The notes: generated from the sequence alone by a model not told the origin. Counted from the first letter of the stretch, positions 1 through 11,216 are shown. The stretch: DNA of 64,000 nt from Shewanella sp. OMA3-2 (GCF_021513195.1 NZ_CP090974.1:1438001-1502000); one strand, 5' to 3'. Translations and numbers: made by a program.

Positions 1-1
1 T

Positions 2-553
2 CCAAAGGCCGATATTTATCGTGCTTTTGAATTAACTCCAATAGAAAAGGTAAAAGTGGTGGTGATTGGGCAAGACCCTTATCATGGCGAAGGGCAGGCC
101 CATGGGCTGGCTTTTTCTGTTAAGTCAGGGGTGAAAGTTCCACCGTCACTGGCTAATATTTACAAAGAGTTAGCACAAGATATAGTGGGTTTTTCGCTTC
201 CATCACATGGTGATTTAACCCATTGGGCTAAGCAAGGTCTGTTAATGTTAAATACCGTTTTGACTGTTGAGCAATCTTTGGCGCACTCACATGCTAAAGC
301 AGGCTGGGAGGTGTTTACCGATCATGTATTAGATTATCTTAATCATTCACAGCAACCGCTTATATTTGTGCTGTGGGGAAGTCATGCAATCAAGAAGGGG
401 CGTCTGATTACCCGTGAACATCATACTATTCTAAGTGGTCCTCATCCGTCACCATTATCGGCATATCGTGGCTTTTTTGGATGCGGTCATTTCTCGAAAA
501 TAAATCAACAGCTTATTAAAAATGGTCAAGAGCCCATTGATTGGCAGGTATAA
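2..553 (+). CDS. ung: uracil-DNA glycosylase, 5' end cut by window
   Basis: Removes uracil from DNA as the first step of base-excision repair in the cytoplasm. The visible 183 residues hold the family 1 water-activating loop GQDPYH, whose Asp is visible residue 25 and corresponds to Asp64 of E. coli Ung. They also hold the [10 protein letters not shown] minor-groove loop near the C terminus. Compared with the 229-residue E. coli protein about 40 N-terminal residues lie before the window. The frame is open from base 2, so the GTG codons around base 56 are internal valines and not starts. The gene ends at a strong terminator shared with the convergent ispB. Identification is secure. Confidence 0.96.
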   Translation, partial: PKADIYRAFELTPIEKVKVVVIGQDPYHGEGQAHGLAFSVKSGVKVPPSLANIYKELAQDIVGFSLPSHGDLTHWAKQGLLMLNTVLTVEQSLAHSHAKAGWEVFTDHVLDYLNHSQQPLIFVLWGSHAIKKGRLITREHHTILSGPHPSPLSAYRGFFGCGHFSKINQQLIKNGQEPIDWQV

Positions 554-586
554 AAAAGCAGTAACAATTACTGTTACTGCTTTTTT
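552..586. terminator. bidirectional intrinsic terminator between ung and ispB
   Basis: An A-run, the stem GCAGTAACA / TGTTACTGC around a 5-nt loop, and a T-run form a symmetrical hairpin. It starts one base before the end of the ung stop codon. It would serve both convergent genes. Confidence 0.85.
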
Positions 587-612
587 AGCGGTTTGTTATA
601 ACTTAACATATC

Positions 613-1584
613 TTAGTGCTTACGGTTTACCGATAAGTGAGCAAGAGCAATAAGGGCTTGTTTATAATCGGTATCGGGTAATACGATTAATGCATCAATC
701 GCTTTTTGTGCCTCTTGTTCAGCTCTCTTTTGGGTGTATTCAAGCGCCCCAGATTGATGTAAGGCTGCCACTATTTGATCAATTGCTTGGGTGCCATCAC
801 CTTTTTCTATGGCGACTTTGATTAACGCTTTGGCGGTGTCATCGCCATGTACCATCGCATAGATTAATGGCAATGTAGGCTTGCCTTCCGCTAAGTCATC
901 GCCAATATTCTTACCTAACTCACCAGTTTTTGCAGTGTAGTCCAGTAAGTCATCGGTTAACTGAAATGCAGTGCCTAAATATTTACCGTAATCGCCAAGC
1001 GCTTGTTGCCATTCTGATGGAGCATCCGCTAACACGCCAGCCAGTAATGTAGCCGCTTCAAATAGTTTGGCTGTTTTACAGTAAATGACTCGCATATAGT
1101 TTGCTTCAGTCGTCTCGGGGTCATTACAATTCATTAATTGCAGCACTTCCCCTTCTGCCAACACATTGGTTGTGTCAGCCAGAACTTTTAATACATGCAT
1201 ACTGTCGAGTTCAGTCATCATTTGAAAAGAACGGGTATAGAGAAAGTCTCCTACCAGTACGCTCGCGCTGTTGCCAAATAGTGCATTAGCCGTTTCGCGG
1301 CCGCGACGTAATGTGGACTCGTCGACAACATCATCATGTAATAATGAAGCAGTATGAATAAACTCAATAATAGCGGCTAACTTTACATGCAGTTCACCCT
1401 GGTAGTTTACCGATCTAGCAGCAAGGATTGACAATAAAGGACGTAGACGTTTTCCGCCACCATTTATAATGTAGAAGCCTAGTTGGTTAATTAGGGCTAC
1501 ATCAGATTCAAGTTGCTTATAAATAAGTTGGTTGACGGATTGCATATCTGAGTCAGCCAACTGACGAATGGCGGTTAAATCCAT
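613..1584 (-). CDS. ispB: octaprenyl diphosphate synthase
   Basis: Trans-type polyprenyl diphosphate synthase that elongates farnesyl diphosphate with isopentenyl diphosphate, making the side chain of ubiquinone and menaquinone. At 323 residues it has the usual length. It shows the GGGKRLRP substrate motif (residues 42-49), the first Asp-rich motif DDVVD (84-88) and the second, DDLLD (211-215), which bind the Mg-diphosphate. It is divergent from rplU, as in E. coli and other gammaproteobacteria. This supports octaprenyl synthase over farnesyl synthase (ispA). Chain length (C40 versus C45) cannot be read from the sequence. Confidence 0.95.
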   Translation of the reverse strand: MDLTAIRQLADSDMQSVNQLIYKQLESDVALINQLGFYIINGGGKRLRPLLSILAARSVNYQGELHVKLAAIIEFIHTASLLHDDVVDESTLRRGRETANALFGNSASVLVGDFLYTRSFQMMTELDSMHVLKVLADTTNVLAEGEVLQLMNCNDPETTEANYMRVIYCKTAKLFEAATLLAGVLADAPSEWQQALGDYGKYLGTAFQLTDDLLDYTAKTGELGKNIGDDLAEGKPTLPLIYAMVHGDDTAKALIKVAIEKGDGTQAIDQIVAALHQSGALEYTQKRAEQEAQKAIDALIVLPDTDYKQALIALAHLSVNRKH

Positions 1585-2025
1585 AATACTCTCTAATTTA
1601 TTGTGGAAGACATTAATGGTCTTTCTATTTGGTGCGCATCTGGGTTCATATCTTACAGGAGAAACGCGCTGTTTTTCAAAGTTGTTATTACTAATTTTGA
1701 AACTTGTTACTACTTAAACTCAATTTCTAAAATGTGTGCCTGTGCCATTTTTTTTAGTTACTTCATTAATGCAAAAGAAAAGAGCAGATCTAATATGCTA
1801 AGAGGGCAAATGAGTCAGTGCTTTTCAGGATAAATTTAGGTAAAATCATTTCAAAATCCGGTGAAGATAACACAGGAAGATTTTAGCGCTACTCTTAAAC
1901 TATTATAATGAGTGTTTTTGCGAGGTAGTTAAGGCAATTGTACTTAATGTTTATACAATATTCAGTAACTAGTAGTGAATATTGTGCGGTAGTGACGGCT
2001 TTTTAATTTGAATCTGAATTAACAC
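1585..2025. other. divergent intergenic region ispB / rplU
   Basis: A 440-bp A+T-rich stretch upstream of both ispB and the rplU promoter. I see no RNA gene, repeat or convincing small gene. An open frame at 1603-1833 (76 codons) lacks a ribosome binding site and any recognisable domain, so I treat it as chance. Confidence 0.5.
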
Positions 2026-2054
2026 TTGCCAGTATTAAATTCTTCGCGTAGAAT
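2026..2054 (+). promoter_or_regulatory. strong sigma-70 promoter of rplU-rpmA
   Basis: The -35 TTGCCA (2026-2031), a 17-bp spacer and the -10 TAGAAT (2049-2054) are followed by a G+C-rich discriminator, CCGCGCCC. That combination is typical of stringently controlled ribosomal-protein promoters. A very similar element precedes rpsO (61981-62009). The leader to the rplU start is about 80 nt. Confidence 0.7.
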
Positions 2055-2138
2055 CCGCGCCCATTGTCATTAAAAGTTTTTTAGCACCTATTCTCGTAAG
2101 ATCGGGTTAGAGTGTTAGTCATTTGGAGTGAAATAGCT

Positions 2139-2450
2139 ATGTACGCTGTTTTTCAAAGTGGCGGAAAGCAACACCGTGTTGCTGAAGGTCATACAGTTCG
2201 TCTAGAAAAAATTGAAGTTGCTACTGGTGAAACTATTGAGTTTGATCAAGTTCTATTGGTTGCTGATGGTGAGAACGTTCACGTTGGTGCTCCTCTAGTT
2301 GCTGGTGGTAAAGTTGTTGCTGAAGTGGTTAGCCACGGACGCGGTGAGAAGATTACTATTCAAAAGTTTAATCGCCGTAAGCATCACGAAAAGAAAACCG
2401 GCCACCGTCAGTGGTTCACTGAAGTTAAAATCACTGCGATCAGCGCATAA
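2139..2450 (+). CDS. rplU: 50S ribosomal protein L21
   Basis: Component of the large ribosomal subunit that binds 23S rRNA. Starting at the ATG that gives [11 protein letters not shown] produces 103 residues, identical to the E. coli length, with GGAGTG eight bases upstream as ribosome binding site. An in-frame upstream start at 2112 would add nine residues foreign to the family. Paired with rpmA 16 bp downstream, the universal order. Driven by the strong promoter at 2026-2054. Confidence 0.97.
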   Translation: MYAVFQSGGKQHRVAEGHTVRLEKIEVATGETIEFDQVLLVADGENVHVGAPLVAGGKVVAEVVSHGRGEKITIQKFNRRKHHEKKTGHRQWFTEVKITAISA

Positions 2451-2463
2451 TTTAGGAGTCTAA

Positions 2464-2721
<258 letters not shown>

Positions 2722-2743
2722 TTCTTTAACTAAGCTAAAATCT

Positions 2744-2779
2744 AAAGCCCTGCCTCTGGTAGGGCTTTTGTGTTTTTTG
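2744..2779 (+). terminator. intrinsic terminator after rplU-rpmA
   Basis: AAAGCCCT pairs with AGGGCTTT across a 9-nt loop and is followed by a T-rich tract. It separates the ribosomal genes from obgE, although some read-through is likely. Confidence 0.7.
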
Positions 2780-4205
<1,426 letters not shown>

Positions 4206-4221
4206 GTTGTAAAGGATTACT

Positions 4222-4824
4222 GTGTACGCGGACAACCAAAATGATATTACCCGTTTAGTTGTCCGCAGCGCGCAATTGCTATTGGCCTATGGCGCTGTGT
4301 CTGATTTAATTGAAGAACTGAGTCAGCGCCTAGGCAAAGCTTTAGGGCTTGTTAGTGTTGAACTGACTATCTTATCTAATGCTCTTGTATTCACCAGTCT
4401 GGCTCGAATTCAACCTAACACATTCCCTGTAAAAGTCGTTACCCCTGTTATCGGACTGTCCTGTGCTAGTCTTTACCATTTATTGGCTGGTGATAAGATA
4501 GCCTGTTTAGTGGCGTGTATCGTCTCATCGATTGGTAAGAGTGTTAGACAGTTTCTTACTAAAAGACAATTTAATTTATTAGTTAGTTTTTCAATTACCG
4601 CTTTTATCACTAATACTGCGGCCATCATTCATATGCTCGCCGAAACTTACGTTTCCAATACTGTTACAGCACGTACCCAATTAACGCCTCAAAACCAAAT
4701 CAGCCCAGAGTTAAGTGAGCAAGTGACTGTAAGTGGGTTTGAAATGGTTTTCATTGTGGCTGCAGTGGCTGTAGGGATAGCATTACCCAGTTTAGTATAT
4801 TATCGCAATCGTCCCATTATTTAA
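4222..4824 (+). CDS. ThrE/YjjP-like inner-membrane protein, internally shortened
   Basis: The first 55 residues (DLIEELSQRLGKALG, VELTILSNA) and the middle (IGLSCASLYHLL, RQFLTKRQFN, SITAFITN) resemble the YjjP half of the threonine/serine and succinate exporter family (DUF1212, PF06738). YjjP has about 256 residues and this has 200. By memory of the E. coli protein about 50 residues are missing after residue 55, and the conserved VPGFP segment near the C terminus is absent. Several membrane segments remain. GTG start with AAAGGA upstream. No YjjB partner lies nearby, so it may be non-functional or a divergent stand-alone protein. It lies 16 bp after obgE and is probably cotranscribed. Confidence 0.6.
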   Translation: MYADNQNDITRLVVRSAQLLLAYGAVSDLIEELSQRLGKALGLVSVELTILSNALVFTSLARIQPNTFPVKVVTPVIGLSCASLYHLLAGDKIACLVACIVSSIGKSVRQFLTKRQFNLLVSFSITAFITNTAAIIHMLAETYVSNTVTARTQLTPQNQISPELSEQVTVSGFEMVFIVAAVAVGIALPSLVYYRNRPII

Positions 4825-4838
4825 TTAGAGGATTCATC

Positions 4839-5342
4839 ATGCGTATCGCAATGATTGCCGCCATGGCTAACAATCGTGTTATTGGTAAAGACAATCAAAT
4901 GCCATGGCATTTACCTGAAGACTTAAAGCATTTTAAAGCAATGACATTATCTAAGCCTGTGGTTATGGGGCGTAAGACCTATGAGTCAATAGGGCGTCCA
5001 TTACCCGGAAGGCATAATATTGTTATTACTCGACAATCTAATTATGCACCGGATGGGGTCACCTGTGTCGGTAATTTTGAGCAAGCGGTTGCTGCCGCAG
5101 GTGAATGTGACGAATTAATTATAATGGGTGGCGGTCAGCTATATGCTGAACTACTCTGTAAAGCAGATGTATTATATTTAACTCAAATTAACTTAGATGT
5201 TGAAGGTGATACTTATTTTCCTGAGTGGGACGATGGCAGCTGGCTATTGAAACAAACTCTTACAGCAACAAATGAGCATGGATTGCAATATAGCTTTAAC
5301 ACTTTTGTTAAAAACTGTAAACTTGCTCACGAGTTACCCTGA
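4839..5342 (+). CDS. folA: dihydrofolate reductase
   Basis: Reduces dihydrofolate to tetrahydrofolate with NADPH, supporting thymidylate, purine and methionine synthesis. At 167 residues it has the usual length. It shows the substrate pocket PWHLPEDL (22-29, with catalytic Asp28 equivalent to E. coli Asp27), the cofactor motif VVMGRKTYESIG and the MGGGQLYAELL glycine loop. AGAGGA ribosome site precedes the ATG by six bases. The target of trimethoprim. No sign of a duplicate or altered active site. Confidence 0.96.
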   Translation: MRIAMIAAMANNRVIGKDNQMPWHLPEDLKHFKAMTLSKPVVMGRKTYESIGRPLPGRHNIVITRQSNYAPDGVTCVGNFEQAVAAAGECDELIIMGGGQLYAELLCKADVLYLTQINLDVEGDTYFPEWDDGSWLLKQTLTATNEHGLQYSFNTFVKNCKLAHELP

Positions 5343-5405
5343 AGCTAAATACAATCACCAAGATGAGCGTATTAAGATAAAATAATAAATTTAAAGGAGT
5401 GTCAG

Positions 5406-5807
5406 ATGCGTTTAATGCCTGTGGCGATAGCCGTCCTGATTGCAGCATCTTCTGTGTCAGCCCCTGCTGTAGCGAACACTGATCAGTTAGTTGCTAATAT
5501 ATGTGATTATGTAAAGTCAGACGATAAGAACCGTTTACGTAAAAAGCTGAAAGAGGCTCGTGTAAAATTACGTAATATATATTCAGGTGTAAGTTGTGAT
5601 GGCAGCAGTTTATTGCGTACTGCCTACAATTCTAACGCGAATGACGTAGGTGAGTTTATTGCTAAACGTTTACCTGCATCAGATCTTTCAACTGCTGAAG
5701 CCGATGGTTCTTCTATTATCGACTGGGCAAATGCTAATGGTCATAGTGGTAGCCCTATCACTGCAGCGATTACAGATCGCTTAGGTGGCGGTGCTGGTGA
5801 GGACTAA
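5406..5807 (+). CDS. secreted DUF3718 family protein
   Basis: A 133-residue protein with a signal peptide (about 1-23, cleavage after VAPAVA or nearby) and a mature part containing two cysteines (ICDYVKSDDKNRLRKKL and IYSGVSCDGSSLLR). This matches the DUF3718 family, which I know mainly from Shewanella and relatives; its function is unknown. Probably periplasmic with one disulfide. AAAGGAGTG provides a strong ribosome site. It stands alone between folA and two terminators. Confidence 0.7.
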   Translation: MRLMPVAIAVLIAASSVSAPAVANTDQLVANICDYVKSDDKNRLRKKLKEARVKLRNIYSGVSCDGSSLLRTAYNSNANDVGEFIAKRLPASDLSTAEADGSSIIDWANANGHSGSPITAAITDRLGGGAGED

Positions 5808-5842
5808 TCGTTAAGATTATTCAGCATCTACAATGTTAATTT

Positions 5843-5876
5843 AAAAATACCGACTCATTAAGTCGGTATTTTTTTT
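5843..5876 (+). terminator. intrinsic terminator of the DUF3718 gene
   Basis: A 13-bp perfect stem, AAAAATACCGACT / AGTCGGTATTTTT, with a 5-nt loop and continuing T-run. It lies 36 bp after the stop codon. Confidence 0.85.
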
Positions 5877-5933
5877 GATTCAAATTTAGCTGTAAATTGA
5901 CGACTGATAATCGATCAGTTCTTCCACAAATTA

Positions 5934-5969
5934 ACCAACAAAAAAGGCCTTTCGGCCTTTTTTGTTGGT
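5934..5969 (-). terminator. intrinsic terminator of the chemotaxis receptor gene
   Basis: A perfect 16-bp inverted repeat (ACCAAC, six A, GGCC, then TTTC as loop, then the complement), only 20 bp after the stop codon of the minus-strand receptor gene. It can also act on the plus strand as a second terminator. Confidence 0.85.
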
Positions 5970-5988
5970 CAGATACACTTTATCTGAA

Positions 5989-8010
5989 TTAGACTTTAAA
6001 CTCTTTAACTGACGATTGTAGCTCTTCCGCTAGCACTGCTACTTGATGGCTTGATTGTGCTGTTTGCTCCGCCCCAGAAGATGTTTCTTCTGATATAAGG
6101 GCAATATGCTCAAGCTTCTCAGACACCTGCTGGCTAACTAGATTTTGCTCTTGTGCGGCGTGAGCGATATGGGTACCAGAGTCATAAGCTTTATGAACTG
6201 ACTTGATAATTGTCTCAAGGGCTATGTTAGCCTGTTCATTCTTATCGACACAGCTATTAGCTTGTGAGCGACCCAGTTCCATAACCGCAACGGCTTGTTG
6301 AGCACCTTGCTGTAATACTTCAATCATCAACTGAATTTCTCGAGTTGAGTCTTGGGTACGTGAAGCAAGACTACGAACTTCATCGGCGACTACTGCAAAA
6401 CCACGACCTTGTTCACCAGCTCGTGCTGCTTCAATAGCAGCATTTAATGCCAATAAGTTAGTTTGCTCTGCAATACCACGAATAACATCTAAAATAGAAC
6501 CAATAGAAGCACTGTCGGTATGAAGTTTATTAATGACCTCACCGGCTTTAGTGACTTCATCTGCTAACGCTAAAATAGTCAACTTACTTTCATCAGCAAG
6601 TGAGCGCATGTGTTGGGTTTCTTGGTCGGCTTGTTTTATTTGCTCTAGCGCTTGATCTGCACTCATTGACACTTGCTGAGAGCTTGAACTTAACTCTGTT
6701 GTAGCCGTTGCAACTTGATCTACCTGACTTTTTTGCTCCTGAATACCAATAGTCGTTTGCGCTGTTATTGCTGAGGTCTCTTCTGCTGCCGCAGCAAGTT
6801 GATTTGAACGATCTAGAATCCCCATTATTAAACTACGTAAGCTATCAACTAAACGGTTACAGTTTTTCGACAGTTCTGCAAATTCATCGTGGCCAGAGTC
6901 ATCCAGTTTATGAGTTAAATCACCTGAAGCTAGTACATTAAGTGCTTGGTTTACCTGTGCTAAAGATTGTTTTAATGGTTGGACAACCATATAGCTGACA
7001 AAAAATGCGACAAAGATAGCAAATAGTACTACAACCATGGTTTTTACTTCTGCAGAGTCAATCACATCTATTGCTTCGTTAGTGATCTGGTTAGTAAAAC
7101 TATCAATGGCAGCGGCAAGCTCTGTCATTTTTGTATTAACTATTTTGATTTTAACTTGGATATCAGTTAGCGCAGCCGCTGATACGACTTCGTGCTGTAA
7201 CTGCTGCTTTTTTAGATTGATTATTGAATTGTTGCCCGATAATAATGTAAATACTTTATCTGTTTCTGCATTAAGATCGGCTAATGTACCACTGTCAATA
7301 ATATCTTGACCCTGTAGGCTTATATGACTTAATTTCCCTTTTGCTTCACTGACCATGAAATCTAACTCTTTAATAATCAGATCATATTTGTTGCTGTCAG
7401 TGACCGCTACGAGGTCGTATACCGTAGTGATTAAATTGATAAATGTGCTGTCAACAATATTAGCGGATGAAGCTATGCTTCTTTCTACTGAGTCTTCGCT
7501 CGATTCTAAATCTGTTACATCGAGTAAAATAGAAGATGCATCGTCAGCCGCATTTTCTATATCACTGCGCATTTTCAATGCCTGTTCTTGTTTAGATAAA
7601 GCTTGCTGTCTTTCGCTGAGCATTTTATCGGCGACAGCTTCATACGCTAGATAAGCTGACTTTAATTGGTTTAACGGTTGTGAAAGTTGTTCTTGCTCGG
7701 AAATTAAGTTTGTTAACTTACTGAACTCAGATTGGAATTTCTTATTTTCGCTGGCAAGATTTTGCTCAATAGTTGGAATTTTTGAAGAGTGATCACTGTA
7801 ATAACCCAAAATAGACTGAATTTGTTGACTACTAATATTTTCACTTAATAAACTAGTATGTGCCAAAGCGGGTAAGTTGACTTGTTTTAAGGTTTGGGTG
7901 CCTTTTTTGATGCTGTTATTACCTAATAATGTGACAACGCCAAATATAATTAGTAATAAAGTTAAGACAGAAAAACCGCCTATAACCCTAGTGGCCACTT
8001 TAATTTTCAT
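5989..8010 (-). CDS. methyl-accepting chemotaxis protein
   Basis: Membrane chemoreceptor that signals through CheA/CheW. The ATG giving [12 protein letters not shown] (673 residues) has TTGGAGAAAC upstream; a TTG four codons earlier overlaps this site and is unlikely. Order: TM1 (about 9-31), a long all-helical periplasmic domain of roughly 290 residues, TM2 (about 325-343), HAMP (345-397), then the cytoplasmic coiled coil with the invariant hairpin tip [19 protein letters not shown] and flanking methylation helices. The periplasmic part looks like a helical bimodular or four-helix-bundle sensor; the ligand cannot be told. Monocistronic, with its own terminator. Confidence 0.93.
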   Translation of the reverse strand: MKIKVATRVIGGFSVLTLLLIIFGVVTLLGNNSIKKGTQTLKQVNLPALAHTSLLSENISSQQIQSILGYYSDHSSKIPTIEQNLASENKKFQSEFSKLTNLISEQEQLSQPLNQLKSAYLAYEAVADKMLSERQQALSKQEQALKMRSDIENAADDASSILLDVTDLESSEDSVERSIASSANIVDSTFINLITTVYDLVAVTDSNKYDLIIKELDFMVSEAKGKLSHISLQGQDIIDSGTLADLNAETDKVFTLLSGNNSIINLKKQQLQHEVVSAAALTDIQVKIKIVNTKMTELAAAIDSFTNQITNEAIDVIDSAEVKTMVVVLFAIFVAFFVSYMVVQPLKQSLAQVNQALNVLASGDLTHKLDDSGHDEFAELSKNCNRLVDSLRSLIMGILDRSNQLAAAAEETSAITAQTTIGIQEQKSQVDQVATATTELSSSSQQVSMSADQALEQIKQADQETQHMRSLADESKLTILALADEVTKAGEVINKLHTDSASIGSILDVIRGIAEQTNLLALNAAIEAARAGEQGRGFAVVADEVRSLASRTQDSTREIQLMIEVLQQGAQQAVAVMELGRSQANSCVDKNEQANIALETIIKSVHKAYDSGTHIAHAAQEQNLVSQQVSEKLEHIALISEETSSGAEQTAQSSHQVAVLAEELQSSVKEFKV

Positions 8011-8096
8011 ATGTTTCTCCAACCTATTATTATTTTATCCCAACAGCGAGGACTTTGGTATTCAGGTACTTTTAAATCCGATAGTAGTTTATCGGC

Positions 8097-8936
8097 TTAT
8101 TTGTTATTTAGTTTAACGTTAAATAAATTATTTTGGGTAATTTTTTCATTTGTTTCAAGGTGCCACAGGGTTAAATGTTCACCCCAACAACATCCGGTAT
8201 CTAAAGCGTGTAAATGTGGTGCTGATGTCTGTCCCATTAATGCCGCCCAATGACCAAAAACGATTTGATAAGGTTTTTGTAACGACGATTCAAAATCAAA
8301 CCAAGGCTTTAATATATTATCTTTGAGTTGCTGTGGTGGTAGCTTACATTCAAACTCTAAACTCGTATCGGGATGTAAAAAACGCATCCGTGTGAGGGCA
8401 TTGATACCATATATAGTTCGTTCAATGCCGTTAAGGTTATTGCTCCAAGCATTAGGCTTATTCTGATACATCTGGCCAATAACATTCGTCAAGTAATCTG
8501 CTTGTTTTAGCTGTTCACTAATCGTTAAACTCTCAGATAAAAGTGTGTCTAAATTCCACTGAGGAGGCACACCCGCATGACTCATTATAAGGTTATGTTC
8601 TGGTAGGTGACGTACTAAGGGTTGCTGCCTTAACCAAGTGATCAGCTTATGACAGTCAGGCGCTTCGAGCAATGCCTGTAAATGATCATTTGGGTTAGCA
8701 CGTTTTATTTTGCCATGAATTGCCATTAAATGAAGGTCGTGATTACCTAATACTACCTTGCCGCTGTTTTGTAGTGATTCAAATAATCTTAAGGTTTCTA
8801 ATGAACCTGGCCCGCGGGCAACTAAGTCACCCACGGCCCACAGGATATCTGTTGAAGGGTTAAAGCTAACTTTTTGCAATAGTATTTGCAGTTCTTCAAA
8901 ACATCCTTGGATATCGCCGACAAAATAATTGGCCAT
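8097..8936 (-). CDS. apaH: symmetrical diadenosine tetraphosphatase
   Basis: Hydrolyses Ap4A to two ADP and removes Np4 caps from RNA. The 279-residue product carries the metallophosphatase signatures GDIQG (7-11), GDLVARGP (36-43) and GNHD (64-67), plus a later conserved SHAGVPP. Last gene of the lptD-surA-pdxA-rsmA-apaG-apaH operon, and four bases after apaG, as in E. coli. Confidence 0.96.
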   Translation of the reverse strand: MANYFVGDIQGCFEELQILLQKVSFNPSTDILWAVGDLVARGPGSLETLRLFESLQNSGKVVLGNHDLHLMAIHGKIKRANPNDHLQALLEAPDCHKLITWLRQQPLVRHLPEHNLIMSHAGVPPQWNLDTLLSESLTISEQLKQADYLTNVIGQMYQNKPNAWSNNLNGIERTIYGINALTRMRFLHPDTSLEFECKLPPQQLKDNILKPWFDFESSLQKPYQIVFGHWAALMGQTSAPHLHALDTGCCWGEHLTLWHLETNEKITQNNLFNVKLNNK

Positions 8937-8940
8937 AACT

Positions 8941-9321
8941 TTATTGAAGCAACCCTGGTACGGCTAGTCTGAAAGTGGGAATGATAGCTGAAAATAATCT
9001 GCCATCATTATAAACCATACCGTATGAGCCTTCCATAAAGCCAATAGGAGTTTCTAACATTGTTCCACTTGAATATTGGTAAGCGGTATTAGGCGCAATG
9101 GTAGGGGTTTCTCCTACAACGCCAGGCCCTTTTACTTCACTTTTATCGCCATTGGCATTAGTGATGATCCAGTGACGATCTTTTAATGTGACCGCTTGAT
9201 CGCCTACATTGATTATGGTGATTGTGTAGGAGAATAAATATTTTTCATCTGCTACGTCAGACTGGTGAGCAAGATACTCTGTGTCGACTTTAATTTTTAT
9301 TGGGGACTCTGCTTGACTCAT
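8941..9321 (-). CDS. apaG: ApaG (DUF525) protein
   Basis: Small beta-sandwich protein of 126 residues, the typical length for the family, with the conserved glycine motif GPGVVG at residues 65-70. Its biochemical role remains unsettled. Always adjacent to apaH in gammaproteobacteria, here four bases upstream of it. A 66-bp gap with a hairpin separates it from rsmA. Confidence 0.94.
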   Translation of the reverse strand: MSQAESPIKIKVDTEYLAHQSDVADEKYLFSYTITIINVGDQAVTLKDRHWIITNANGDKSEVKGPGVVGETPTIAPNTAYQYSSGTMLETPIGFMEGSYGMVYNDGRLFSAIIPTFRLAVPGLLQ

Positions 9322-9346
9322 AGTTGAAATATTTCGTCCTTAAGCA

Positions 9347-9375
9347 AAGGGGCATACTCATTGAACATGCCCCTT
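9347..9375 (-). other. intercistronic hairpin between rsmA and apaG
   Basis: AAGGGGCAT pairs with ATGCCCCTT (9 bp, 11-nt loop). No T-run follows on the minus strand, so it is more likely an mRNA processing or stability element inside the operon than a terminator. Confidence 0.45.
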
Positions 9376-9387
9376 AAGATGAAGTGG

Positions 9388-10200
9388 TTAAGTTGATATT
9401 TTTTTATCTATATATAAATTAGCCATTGCAACATATTGTTGCACACTGATTTGTTCAGGTCGCAGGGTTGAATCTATATTAAGTAAGGCAAAGTCTTCAT
9501 CATTGATCATGCCTTTTAAGTTATTACGTAATGTTTTACGGCGCATGTGAAATGCGGTTGTACACAGATGGCGCATTACGGTGACATCTTTGCATGGCCA
9601 AGGTTTTTGCTCATAAGGCAATAAACGTACCACGGCTGAGTCTACTTTAGGCGCTGGAGTAAAGCAGTGTGGCGGCACTTCTAGTACTGGTACCACTTGG
9701 CAAAAGTATTGCGCCATTACAGTCAAGCGTCCATAAGCTTTACAGCCTGGGCTAGCTGATAAGCGTAATACTACTTCTTTTTGAAGCATAAAATGCATGG
9801 TTTCAATATATTCAGCAAATTCAAATAAATGAAACATTAAAGGCGTTGAAATGTTGTAAGGTAGATTACCAAACACTTTCATTTTTTTGCCTTCTTGTCT
9901 GAGCAGATTAAAGTCAAACTGTAGTGCATCACCTTGGTGAATCGTCAGTTTATCTTTTAATATTGGATGTGTTTTTAAACGTTCAACTAAGTCACGATCG
10001 AGCTCTACTACCGTGAGGTTATCTATGGTGTCGGCAACCGGTTCTGTCAGTGCGCCTAAGCCTGGCCCAATTTCGACCATAACATGGTCATTATCAGGGG
10101 AAATAGCACCAACAATACTGCTTATCACACCTTCATCAGTTAAGAAATTTTGTCCAAATCTTTTTCTGGCTGTGTGGCCTAAATGTACTTTATTACTCAT
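9388..10200 (-). CDS. rsmA: 16S rRNA dimethyladenosine transferase
   Basis: Dimethylates A1518 and A1519 of 16S rRNA late in 30S assembly; loss gives kasugamycin resistance. 270 residues with the SAM-binding motif EIGPGLG (43-49), acidic VVELDRD (64-70) and catalytic NLPY (112-115). The start ATG (MSNKVHLGH) has no clear Shine-Dalgarno sequence and is preceded by a duplicated copy of itself (see the tandem repeat). Translation probably depends on ribosomes arriving from pdxA. Confidence 0.96.
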   Translation of the reverse strand: MSNKVHLGHTARKRFGQNFLTDEGVISSIVGAISPDNDHVMVEIGPGLGALTEPVADTIDNLTVVELDRDLVERLKTHPILKDKLTIHQGDALQFDFNLLRQEGKKMKVFGNLPYNISTPLMFHLFEFAEYIETMHFMLQKEVVLRLSASPGCKAYGRLTVMAQYFCQVVPVLEVPPHCFTPAPKVDSAVVRLLPYEQKPWPCKDVTVMRHLCTTAFHMRRKTLRNNLKGMINDEDFALLNIDSTLRPEQISVQQYVAMANLYIDKKIST

Positions 10201-10223
10201 TAGCTTAATTACTCATTAGCTTA
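10192..10223 (-). repeat. 16-bp tandem duplication over the rsmA start codon
   Basis: ATTACTCATTAGCTTA occurs twice back to back. Read on the minus strand, the upstream copy gives ATG AGT AAT TAA, a three-codon open frame (Met-Ser-Asn-stop), followed four bases later by the real rsmA start ATG AGT AAT AAA. The pdxA stop codon lies nine bases before the decoy ATG. Confidence 0.9.
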
Positions 10224-10224
10224 A

Positions 10225-11207
10225 TTACTTACTCTTATCAATCATTTCAATGGCTTTATTTAATGCGCAAAATAAACTGCCACTATCTGCTTGTCCGGTG
10301 CCGGCTAGATCGAGTGCTGTGCCGTGATCTACAGACGTTCTAATATACGGTAAACCTAATGTGATATTGACTGATTTGCCAAAACCTATAGATTTAAGCA
10401 CGGGTAACCCTTGATCATGATACATAGCTAATACAACATCAGCTTGTTCAAGATATTTAGGTTGAAATAATGTGTCGGCTGGAAGTGGCCCGACGATATC
10501 CATACCTTGCTGACGTAACTCATTTAAGGCCGGTATGATGATATCAATTTCTTCTCGACCTAAATGACCATCTTCACCTGCGTGAGGATTTAAACCACAG
10601 ACAAATATTTTAGGTGAGCCTAAACCAAATTTACTGAGCAGTTCACGGTGTAAAATGCTAATAATGTGGTGCAACCTGTCTCGGGTAATGGCTTTTGCCA
10701 CATAGGCGAGTGGTATATGGGTTGTCATTAGTGCGACCTGCAACCAGGGGTTGCTAGCATCATTACTACATCAGGGCAATTTGCCTGTAATGCAAAGTAC
10801 TCGGTGTGACCACTGAATGAAATACCTGCTTGATTAATGATGCCTTTGTGGACAGGGCCGGTGACAACTGCATCAAATTCTTTTGACATGTTTTTTTCAC
10901 CGACGCACTTAAGTGTTTCTACAACGTAGCGACTGTTAGCTTCGTTTAGGACACCGCACTCAACGGCTTCGGCCAGTTTAAATGGCAGAATAGTTAATGT
11001 GCCAGCTTGTTGTGCTTTAGCAGGTAGCGCCGAGTTATACAGCTGTAGTTGTAGCGGTAAATTAAGTAATTTGGCCCTATCTAATAATAATTGTGGATCA
11101 GCACAAACAACTAGCTCAGCAGGCCAATCCTGCTGAGCTAGTTTGATGACTATGTCAGGGCCGATACTCGCCGGTTCACCTGGCGTTATCGCGATACGTT
11201 TGATCAT
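10225..11207 (-). pseudogene. pdxA: 4-hydroxythreonine-4-phosphate dehydrogenase, split by frameshift
   Basis: Step of the DXP-dependent vitamin B6 pathway, feeding PdxJ. The N-terminal part (11207 to 10728, 159 residues, [20 protein letters not shown]) ends [14 protein letters not shown] and then stops. The rest continues in the -1 frame from about 10743 ([48 protein letters not shown]). One extra T (TTT instead of TT near 10743) would restore [15 protein letters not shown]. The rejoined product would have 327 residues (E. coli 329). All metal-binding His regions survive. The premature TAA overlaps an in-frame ATG of the second part (TAATG), so two polypeptides could be made. Either a real lesion or a sequencing indel. 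Confidence 0.88.
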
Positions 11208-11216
11208 TGTGAGTTA

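Noticed and set aside
1603..1833. 76-codon plus-strand frame between ispB and rplU
   Set aside because: No ribosome site, no recognisable domain, and it lies in a typical long promoter gap.
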